A DNA stretch of 64,000 bases from Deinococcus aquatilis DSM 23025 (lineage in GTDB: Bacteria; Deinococcota; Deinococci; Deinococcales; Deinococcaceae): positions 51,783 to 115,782 of the forward strand of contig NZ_KB899706.1 of assembly GCF_000378445.1 (NCBI RefSeq). The letters run 5' to 3'. The translations under genes were made by a program, and so were the position numbers. Below, in pieces: positions 1 through 8,300 of the stretch. The notes under the pieces were generated by a model. It was not told the DNA's origin, searched no databases, and saw only the letters and a program-made list of their open reading frames with translations. Within the stretch, counting starts at the first letter, position 1, and each line of letters begins with the position of its first letter.

Positions 1-2090
1 ACACCATCTGGGACTTCTATCAGCAGGTGATGCTGATGACGCGGGGCCGGGACGACGCCTACAGCGCCTATGGGGTGCCCAGCCTCAAGTCCTTTATCAC
101 TGGTGTGACACGCGGCACCCAAGAGTTCTACGATCTGGTCGAACACAGCATGGTGCGCCGCAGCCGCCGGGACGTGCGCCGCCGTCAGGAGCAGGGTGAG
201 GCAGTAATCATCGCCGGGCAGGAAGTGCGCTTCCCCAAGCGCCGCTTGCACCGGGTCGAGTACAGCCTGACCGATCAGTTCGGTGACTTCTACAGCGGCC
301 TGGTGGGGCGCATCGAGCGGTTACGGCTGGTCGCATATAACCTTGAGCGCTACAAGCTGGACGCCGATGCCACCGAACTCAGCAAGCGCGAGGCGCTGAC
401 CGGCATCTTCAAGACCAACTTCCTGAAGCGGCTGGAAAGCAGCGTGCATGCCCTCTCATCCAGCATCGCCAACCAGCGTCGCTTTCAGGAGCGTTTCTAC
501 ACGCAGTTCAAGCAGGGCCGCCTCCTGGACGCTGGCACCAACCGCAAGGTCGAGCAGGTGCTGCGTCTCGCCGCGCTGGAAGATGATGCCGAAGGCCCCC
601 GCATTGACGGCCTGCTAGGTAGTCTGCCAGAAGTGAAGAGCACCGACTACGACGTGCCGCGTATGGAGGTCGAGATTCAGGCCGACCTGGACGCACTGAT
701 CTGGATGGAAGGGGCCATTAAGACCCTGCTGGTCTCGCGCGGTGACGGCGGCGAGCAAGACGCTAAGGTCGCCGCTATCAAGCGAGCTCTTTTGGAACGC
801 TGTGCCGAGCAGGGCTTTGGCAAGGCCATCGTGTTCAGCTATTACCACGACACCGCTGATTACATCTACCGCGCCCTCATCCATGACGCGGAGTTTATGG
901 CGGCCATGACCCTGACCCCGGAGCGCGTAGCCTTCCTCAGTGGCGGCAGCAACGGCGATACCCGCAACGATGTGGTGAGACGCTTTGCCCCGCGTTCCAA
1001 CCGCCGCAGCGAAGATGACGACCACGATTACCAGAAGCTGCTGGATCGTCCCATTGATCTTCTCATCAGCACTGACGTTCTCAGTGAAGGGCAGAACCTT
1101 CAGGATGCAGGCTTTCTGCTGAACGCTGACTTGCACTGGAACCCGGTCCGTATGATTCAGCGGGCTGGACGCATCGACCGCCTCGGCAGCACCTTTGAGG
1201 AACTGGAAATTGCCAACGTGTTCCCCGAAGAGGGGCTGGAAGAGGTGCTGGGCCTGGTCGAGCGCCTGCAAACCCGCATAGCCGACATCGACCGCACGGT
1301 GGGCCTTGACGCCAGTGTGCTGGGCGAAGCCGTGAGCCGCCGTTCCTTTGAGGAATTGAAGCGCATCCGTGCCGAAGACCAGAGCGTGCTGGACGAACTG
1401 GAGCAGGAGAGCGAACTCAGCTACGGCGACGAGATGCGCCTGCCGCTGATCTCTGCCCTGCAACTGCTTGGGGAAGCGTTTGTGGAAGACATTCCGCTGG
1501 GCACTCACAGTGTCCACGCGTCACCAGAAGGCACGCAGGGGATTTTCTTTGCCTTCCGGGTTGGTGAGCGCGTGCTGTGGCGGGTCTATTCCTTGCAGGA
1601 AGGTGCAATTCCGCTGACGTCCAAGCGTGAGATTTACCGCCGCATCGCAGCCCAGCAGGACACCCCCCGCGCCGAACTGCCCGCTGGGCAGGAGGTGTAT
1701 CCCTTCCTGGAGCAGGCCATCAAGGACATCCTGGCGGAGTCGACCCGTGCAGCCAAGAAGAGCCGCTTCAAGGTGCCGCTCAAGGGCAACAACCTCACCC
1801 TCTCGACCTGGTTGCAAGACGCTTTTGTACGGACGGCGCTGGAGGCCTCCCTTCAGGCCAGATTGCTGCACACCCTGGAAAACCGCTCGTTGAGCGGCTT
1901 CGAACGCGACCCAGCCCTCAAGGCGATTATTGCTGGGATCGGGGTGCAACAAGCAGTTGTGCTGGCGGCTGACCTTGAAGGCTTTTTCGTTGACAACAAG
2001 CTGCTGGTGGATCAGCCATCTGAGCGCGTCACGATTCAGGACATTACGCGCGCTCAGGTGGAACTGATTGCCTATGAATGGCTGACCTGA
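1..2090 (+). CDS. SNF2-type helicase, C-terminal part (5' end outside the window)
   Basis: The frame is open from the first bases of the window, so the N-terminal helicase lobe lies upstream. The visible part holds the end of lobe 1 and a full C-terminal helicase lobe: STDVLSEGQNLQ near base 1070 and QRAGRIDRLGS near base 1157 are motifs V and VI of SF2/SNF2 helicases. The MVRRSRRDVRRR stretch near base 150 is typical of SNF2-like proteins of defence islands. About 300 residues follow the helicase core without a domain I recognise. Such proteins are predicted ATP-dependent DNA translocases, and relatives occur in DISARM and DNA-deazapurine (dpd) loci. None of the partner genes that would name a system is visible here. 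The next gene is convergent. Confidence 0.75.
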   Translation, partial: TIWDFYQQVMLMTRGRDDAYSAYGVPSLKSFITGVTRGTQEFYDLVEHSMVRRSRRDVRRRQEQGEAVIIAGQEVRFPKRRLHRVEYSLTDQFGDFYSGLVGRIERLRLVAYNLERYKLDADATELSKREALTGIFKTNFLKRLESSVHALSSSIANQRRFQERFYTQFKQGRLLDAGTNRKVEQVLRLAALEDDAEGPRIDGLLGSLPEVKSTDYDVPRMEVEIQADLDALIWMEGAIKTLLVSRGDGGEQDAKVAAIKRALLERCAEQGFGKAIVFSYYHDTADYIYRALIHDAEFMAAMTLTPERVAFLSGGSNGDTRNDVVRRFAPRSNRRSEDDDHDYQKLLDRPIDLLISTDVLSEGQNLQDAGFLLNADLHWNPVRMIQRAGRIDRLGSTFEELEIANVFPEEGLEEVLGLVERLQTRIADIDRTVGLDASVLGEAVSRRSFEELKRIRAEDQSVLDELEQESELSYGDEMRLPLISALQLLGEAFVEDIPLGTHSVHASPEGTQGIFFAFRVGERVLWRVYSLQEGAIPLTSKREIYRRIAAQQDTPRAELPAGQEVYPFLEQAIKDILAESTRAAKKSRFKVPLKGNNLTLSTWLQDAFVRTALEASLQARLLHTLENRSLSGFERDPALKAIIAGIGVQQAVVLAADLEGFFVDNKLLVDQPSERVTIQDITRAQVELIAYEWLT

Positions 2091-2196
2091 CGGACAGAGT
2101 GACGAGCAGGGAGTGTCAGCCTGTCAGTCATGTCAGGGGGGCAGATGGCTACTGACTCAATTCTTGAGCCGCTCTTCTGTAGGAAGGTTTGTGCGC

Positions 2197-4479
2197 TCAT
2201 TCCACAGGTACTCCTGGCAAGGCATCAGTTTCGCTCGTCACGTCTGTATTGCTGGCGCTGTCCACCACGTCCACCATTTCTCCGGGCAGGTTCGTCGAAT
2301 CTGCCGTGGGCTGCGGCAAGGCGTTTGATACGGCAGGTGCCACTGGAGTAGAGGGAGCAACCACGGGTTTGGGAGCGGGAGTAGGCGGTGTGGTAATAGC
2401 TTTAACCACCGCTGCAGGCGGAGTGACTTGAGGAGTCTGGGCAGGCCGTGGTGCTGAAGCGGCTGGAGGCGTCACGACCACAGGCGGCGGAGAGGCCACA
2501 GCTGCCGCCACGGGTTTACTAGAAGTTGGGCTGGCCGCCACTGAGCGGGAAGCAGTGGGCGTTACAGCGGGTACCGGAGCCTGCGCCGGGGCCGCCTCCT
2601 CTACTGTGCGTCTGGCGGGTGCAGGAGTGGGAATTTGGACGGCTGGCGTTGTCACAGGCTTTGCAACAACGGTTTTTGTTGGTGAATTGGTGGGTGCAGT
2701 TGCCGATGGACTTACCTCAACGGTGGGCACTGGTGTCGCTGGTGATGGGGTTGGTGTAGCGACAGACGTTTTAGCCACAGGTTCAAGAGTAACTTGAGCC
2801 GACACGGGCTTGGTCGCAGGCGGTATGACAGCTGCCGCCTGCTCACTCGCCGGTTCAGCAGGCGTTGTTTCAGCCACAGCGACGGTCACTGGTGCAGGGG
2901 GCGTCGGCGTGGCCAACGGTGCAGGCGACTGTGGGCGAATCAGTTGGCTGGTCAATCCCGCCCCTAGGCCTGCCGCCATAAGGAACCCGACCCCCCAGAC
3001 CCACATGGGCACTCGGCGTGGTGGTTGGGCAGTGAGCGTCGCGCTGGACGGCCTTGTGTCGTGTCGGGCCGCCGTAGGACGCTCACGGCTCACGTCTGAC
3101 CACTTCGCGTCCTCCACCAACTCCGGCTCGCCCAAATCTTGCAGCTCCGGCGCATCGACCACGCGTGGGCTGGTTTTTAGAGCCAGCACTGGCAAGGCGC
3201 TGTCTCGTGGCCGTTCCAGCTCCAAGCGGGCACTGAGGGCCACCCTCGTGAGGACGCCGAATGCCTGCTGCACCGCCTGTTGCTGTTCGGTGTTCTGGGC
3301 CGTCTGAAGGTCGGCCAACGCCTCCTGCACCTGTTGGCGCTGCTCACCGAGGCTCTGCACGAGGGTCGCCTGCCGCACCTGAATGGGCAGAGGGAGGCGC
3401 TGCTGGCTGCCCAACCGCAAGGCTTCCTTGGCCTGCCGGTCACGCTGCTGCAACTGCACCGCCGCTTGACGCAATTGGGTATTCAGGTCGTCAATGACCA
3501 GCCCCATCTGCAACTGGGTGTCTGTCCAGGCGGCCTGCATCTGGCGCACTTGTTCCTCAATCCGGGCTTCCATCTCCCGCCTCACCTCAGCCCGCAGTTG
3601 CTCCTCGGTTTTGCGTTCATACCGGTCGGCCAGCCGCAGGTCAGCCACGTTGAGGTAATGCATGTCGGCGCGGAACGGCGTCGTTTCTGGGGCCAAGTAC
3701 CGGTCTGGCGCAATGACGCTGAGCTGTACCTCACTGCCCCACGCGGCGGCAAAGCGGTAGGTTCCAGCTTTGTCGGTGTGTGTAATCAACTGCTCGCCGT
3801 TTACATTGGCCCACACCTCAACATTGGGAAGGGCCTGATGTTCAAAAGCGTCTGTGATTCGTCCCTGAATGAATGACAGATTCATGGGTTTCAGGTGCAG
3901 CAGGTTAGGCAGAAGAAAATGATCGAGGCCGTTCCAGCCACCATCGTGACTGCGCGGAGCAGACCGAAGTGCCGCTTGGAACTGTCGTTCGCCTAAAGCG
4001 AGCTTGACATTGGAGTAGTCGGAAATGAATGAGGCTGGATCGGCACTTGGTAGGAACACCAGAGGTGTCACCCGCAGGTGAGGCTTATGGGTAAAGAGTT
4101 TCCGCAAGCCTTTTTTCAGGTCTTCAGCCGTGTTGGAGGCTTGTTGGTATGGGTTCTCTTCCTTCCCCGACTTGGTATTGGACACAGGGTTGACGCGTCT
4201 GCCCTGCCGCACGGTCCAGGGGCCGTCCGCCGATCCCTCCACGACGCCTTGCTTATCCTTGACCTCAATCAGATCGATGCCCCCTCGGCTGACCAGAGCG
4301 CAGTCGATCTGGCGGTTGTTGGGGCCGGGACTGGTGAACTCCAGCATGGCTAAAGCATCGGGGTACTGCTTCAAGAATCTTTCCAACGCCGAGATGAGTG
4401 GCTCAGCGATGTCTCCGATCACGAAGTCTTGACCCACATATATCCGGCTGCGGGGATCGTCTTTGAGCTGCTTGGTCAC
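2197..4479 (-). CDS. NERD-domain membrane protein with coiled coil and Pro/Ala/Thr-rich tail
   Basis: Residues about 1-190 form a NERD (nuclease-related) domain: Q-I-D at 57-59, the E-V-K core at 72-74 and an N-P-Y-Q-Q motif further on, matching the restriction-endonuclease-like core. Residues about 200-285 look like a carboxypeptidase-regulatory-like beta sandwich. A charged, glutamine-rich coiled coil fills about 285-440. One hydrophobic segment near 490-512 could span the membrane, and about 250 low-complexity residues rich in Pro, Ala, Thr and Val follow. The start is GTG and overlaps the stop of the upstream gene by four bases (GTGA), so the two are coupled. Inferred topology has the nuclease inside the cell and the tail outside. 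NERD proteins are often in defence islands, but the substrate here is unknown. Confidence 0.7.
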   Translation of the reverse strand: MTKQLKDDPRSRIYVGQDFVIGDIAEPLISALERFLKQYPDALAMLEFTSPGPNNRQIDCALVSRGGIDLIEVKDKQGVVEGSADGPWTVRQGRRVNPVSNTKSGKEENPYQQASNTAEDLKKGLRKLFTHKPHLRVTPLVFLPSADPASFISDYSNVKLALGERQFQAALRSAPRSHDGGWNGLDHFLLPNLLHLKPMNLSFIQGRITDAFEHQALPNVEVWANVNGEQLITHTDKAGTYRFAAAWGSEVQLSVIAPDRYLAPETTPFRADMHYLNVADLRLADRYERKTEEQLRAEVRREMEARIEEQVRQMQAAWTDTQLQMGLVIDDLNTQLRQAAVQLQQRDRQAKEALRLGSQQRLPLPIQVRQATLVQSLGEQRQQVQEALADLQTAQNTEQQQAVQQAFGVLTRVALSARLELERPRDSALPVLALKTSPRVVDAPELQDLGEPELVEDAKWSDVSRERPTAARHDTRPSSATLTAQPPRRVPMWVWGVGFLMAAGLGAGLTSQLIRPQSPAPLATPTPPAPVTVAVAETTPAEPASEQAAAVIPPATKPVSAQVTLEPVAKTSVATPTPSPATPVPTVEVSPSATAPTNSPTKTVVAKPVTTPAVQIPTPAPARRTVEEAAPAQAPVPAVTPTASRSVAASPTSSKPVAAAVASPPPVVVTPPAASAPRPAQTPQVTPPAAVVKAITTPPTPAPKPVVAPSTPVAPAVSNALPQPTADSTNLPGEMVDVVDSASNTDVTSETDALPGVPVE

Positions 4480-5132
4480 CGCTCCACTCGCTCGGTCACG
4501 AAGTTCGGTTTGCCGTCAAACGTGCTCCAACGGCCATACAGCGTGGCGCGGCCTGAGCGGAGAACGGCCAACACAGGCGTTGACCAGCTTCCTGCATACA
4601 GCACGCCCTGATAGGTCTTGCCATTGGCATTAAAGGTGTACGAAAGATGTACCTTTTGCGCAGTGCTGGTGTATTTCTGGAGGCTGGCGAGGTTGATCTG
4701 GGCACCTGCGATCTTGAGCAGAGGCTTGCTGACGCTGGTTACTACAGGAGCCGCTGTCTTAGTCGCCAACACCCGCTTGACCGTCAGTGACGGTTGGTTG
4801 TTGAAGGTGTCCCATACTCCCACCAGTCGTACTGGGCCTGCTGAAAGCTGCGACTGATCAGCAGTCTTCCAGTCACCGTCGAACATGATCGCCTCATAGG
4901 TCTGGCCTTCCACTGCGACCTTAAATTTCAGGTGGGTGCGGCCTGCGTTGCTGCGAAAGAGGGTTTGACCAGAAGCGCGGGCACCCTCAATCACGACCAG
5001 ATTGCGAGCATCATCGCCGCGCAGTGACAGGGTGATGCCGAGGGCTTGAGGCGTGGTGGTTTGGCCGGGCAGGGCAGAAGCGGAAGTGGTGCCCCACAGG
5101 GCAAGGGTGAGCAGGAAGGCGCGGAGCAGCAT
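4476..5132 (-). CDS. Secreted protein with two tandem repeats, coupled to the NERD gene
   Basis: The N-terminus is a clear signal peptide (hydrophobic run ending near A-S-A-L-P). The mature part contains two similar units of about 80 residues, around 30-118 and 135-218. Each has a hydrophobic beta-rich start, a K/H-F/Y-K/T-F pattern, a G-x-T/K-Y-(E/Q)-x-(I/V) strand, a G-D/S-W turn and an ending like W-x-T-F-(N/D)-x-(Q/K)-P. I do not recognise the family. The start follows a TAGACT box by seven bases, so the mRNA is probably leaderless. Its stop overlaps the NERD start (GTGA). The coupling of an exported protein with a membrane nuclease suggests the two act together, which is inference. Confidence 0.6.
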   Translation of the reverse strand: MLLRAFLLTLALWGTTSASALPGQTTTPQALGITLSLRGDDARNLVVIEGARASGQTLFRSNAGRTHLKFKVAVEGQTYEAIMFDGDWKTADQSQLSAGPVRLVGVWDTFNNQPSLTVKRVLATKTAAPVVTSVSKPLLKIAGAQINLASLQKYTSTAQKVHLSYTFNANGKTYQGVLYAGSWSTPVLAVLRSGRATLYGRWSTFDGKPNFVTERVER

Positions 5133-5139
5133 TGGGCTG

Positions 5140-5145
5140 AGTCTA
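5140..5145 (-). promoter_or_regulatory. -10 box of leaderless promoter for the secreted/NERD operon
   Basis: TAGACT on the minus strand lies seven bases before the ATG at 5132, the spacing seen at many genes of this window. Confidence 0.5.
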
Positions 5146-5371
5146 GGGTGCTGGCTACCGTCCTGAACACGTATTTACCGTCTTTTGTGCCGTGCGCCAG
5201 AGTTGCGCTGGGGGTAGACCCCCCCTAGCAGACCCGCGCCAATTCAGCTTCATTAAGCCCAAAATTGTCGCAGAGCACTGCAAATTTGTAGATGGTTTCA
5301 AGTCAAGTCAAGTAACGTAGAACTATCTTGAACAATAACTTAAGCTACAGACTGTTGCCGGGAGAAGTCGC

Positions 5372-8300
5372 GTGTCCGTTGAAGAGAAACTGATCGCCGC
5401 CCTTCGTCAGCGCGGCCCGACCCTCCTCAGTGATCTGGTCACGTTGGGGATCATGTCCAGCGAACGCGCTCTGCTGAAGGTCGCAGGGGCCAGTGAGGGC
5501 CGTATCGTGCAAGACGGCGGTCAACTGCTGTTGCCTGGACAGGAGGACACTGAACCAGGATCCGACCTGGACGGACGACTGAGTGAATACGTCGTTTTCG
5601 ATCTGGAAACCACCAGTGCCAATCCGGAACAGGCGGAGATCATTGAGCTGGCGGCCGTCCGGGTGCGGGATGGGCAGGAGGTAGACACCTTTCAACGGCT
5701 CGTCTACGGCCCCAAGCTGAGCGCAGAAATCACGAACCTGACATCCATTACGCCGCAGATGTTGATGGACGAGGGGCAACCGCTGGACGCGGTGCTGAAC
5801 GACTTCCTGATTTGGGCAGGATCCCTTCCACTATTGGGTCACAACGCGCTGAAATACGACCTCCCGGTCTTGCGCCGCGCCTTGGCCACGGTGAACCGGG
5901 AATGGACTCCACGCCCAGTGCTGGATTCGCTGCTGCTGGCCCCATTGGCTTTTGCGCGCGATACGGATCTTCCAGAGGTGTACAGCTTGGGAGCCCTCCA
6001 TGCACGCCTCACCGGAGACGCGCACGCTCAGGCTCACCGGGCACTGGACGACTGCCGCGCCACCCTGAAGGTCGTTCAGGCTTGTTTAAGCCGTTTGGAC
6101 GCGTTTCCTGACGGAGTTAAAGCCGTGCTGATGGGGCTTCCCGTGCCCGAGTTTCAGCTGTTGTGGCCACCTCAGGAGGCAGCAGCCGAAGGGTTCAAGA
6201 CTGCGCTGGATGCCTTGCTGCGTACCGAAGCCCGGCGCACCCATGTACAGCGCCAAAACGGCATGACGGCTCGGCGGCCCGGCGAACTGCTCACCTCACC
6301 CCGCCCTGGTCAGGAGCGGATGCTGGCCGAAGTGACCCAGACGCTGGGCAACGGCGGGGTCAGTGTGATCGAAGCACCCACCGGTACCGGCAAGACCCGT
6401 GGCTACCTGTTTCCGGCCCTCCTGCAAGGCAAGTCAGGGCAACCGGTCATCATCAGCACGCACACGCGCCAGCTGCAAAACCAGATTCTGGATGAGGCCC
6501 GCGCCGCTGTGGACGCGGGCTTTAACTTGAATGTCCTGGCCCTCAAAGGTCAGGGCAACTACCTCTGCCCAGCCCGGTTCAGCGACTGGCTGATGAGCAA
6601 GCACGATCCAGAGCAAGGGCGCCTGTTCCTGTCGGCTGGAGAGGCGCGGGCCGCGGCCCTGCTGCTGCTCTATGCCGACGTGGGCGAGTTTGCTGACCTG
6701 CCGCCAGCCCCCATCCGCTTTACGGCCGACTACCACCGCCTCACCCAGACGGTGGCGACCCAACGGGCGCGTTGCGGCGACGCCTGTCCCTTTCATACCC
6801 ACTGCGCGTTCTACCCACTCTTTCAGGCGCGGACACAGGCCAGCGTCGTGGTGGTCAATCACGCCCTGCTGTTCCAGACGCTGCTACAGGGCAAGGATGA
6901 TCTGGCAGGCCTGCCCCTCAAAAGAGTGATCGTCGATGAAGCGCACGACCTGAGCGAAGCCGCTTACGCCGCGCTGCGCCGTGAGGTCAGTGTGCAGAAT
7001 CTACGCGCCTTGGCCAATGAACTGCTGGAACTGCGGCCCCGGCGATTGGGAGAGCAGGCCCATGGACGTGGCCAAGAGCTACTGAAACTGCTCGACAAGC
7101 ACACGGCCCAGTTGCCGGGGCTGGCGGGATTGATAGGCCAACTGCGCGTTCTTCTGGAAGCGGCCCCCCAACAGCCTCACCGCCTGATTGCCCCCACCGA
7201 AGCGTGGCTCTCCAAGCAGCCCCTGATGCCACGTGAACTGATCACCCCTTACCTGCGCTGGCGTGAACGTACCGCCGCCGTGCAAGGCTTCCTGAGTGGG
7301 GCCACGCTGCAAGCCCAGAAGCGCGGGGACACCGAAATGGTGGTGGCTATCTTGCGCCTCACCCCGCGTCTGGACGACCTCCAAGACCGCTTGACGCTTT
7401 GGCACGAGAAGCTGCGCCCGTTTGCCATGCAGTACGGCGAGGGTGGGGGCGGCTTTGGGTACACGGTGGCCGTCACCTTACAGCTGCGTGAAAGTCACGA
7501 GTTCCGGTCCGTACGGGACGCTGGAAAAAACCTCTTGCCCCTGCTTGCTGGACTGGCGCGGCACGTTCAGGACTTGGCCCGCTATCCGGCCATCAAGGAT
7601 GAGGCCACCTTACTTAAGCAGCGCCTGGACGCAGCCCATGACGCGTTGCAGGGCCTGCTTGAGCGTGATCCGGGTGAAGACGTGTACGCGGTAAGTGCCA
7701 GTGAAGACAACGGCAGCCTCTGGAGCGTGCCCCTGTGGCTGCATGCGCGGCTTGCACCGCTGTGGGCCAGCCTGGAGAGCGTCACGCTGACCAGCGCCAC
7801 CCTGCGGATCCCCGGAAGCGATCCAGCCAATGGCGAAGGCGACATTCAGGACTTTGGCCTGTTTCAAGAGGAGCTGGGCTTGCCGATAGCGAGGTTTATG
7901 GCCCTGCCCCCGGTGCTGCCGTACCACAAAGGCCGGGTGCTGCTCACCACCCACCTGCCACTGACGCGGCAGCCGGGCTTCGCTCTGATGGCTGGTCAGG
8001 AACTGGCAGCCTTGGCTCCCCAGTTGCCCCATCGCCAGCTGCACATCCTCACCGCCCGCGAGCGGCAACAGGGCGTGTCGAAGCAGCTCGACCGTCAACA
8101 GGTGCCGCACCTCTCCAGCGTGACCGATGGAGCCGACCGCACCGTACGTGAGTTGGGCCGCCGTCCCACTGCGGTGGCCCTCGGATCGGCAGGCTTTATG
8201 CAGGGGGTCGACATCCGTGACCTGAGCGTGGTGAGCCTCGACCGCCTGCCTTTTCCGATTCCTGATGTGGTGCTGTCGCAGCAGCGGGTGGCATTGGGGG

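Noticed and set aside
2197..4479. Plus-strand frames rich in Gly/Val/Ala opposite the NERD gene tail
   Set aside because: They are the complement of the Pro/Ala/Thr-rich low-complexity tail and show no domain.
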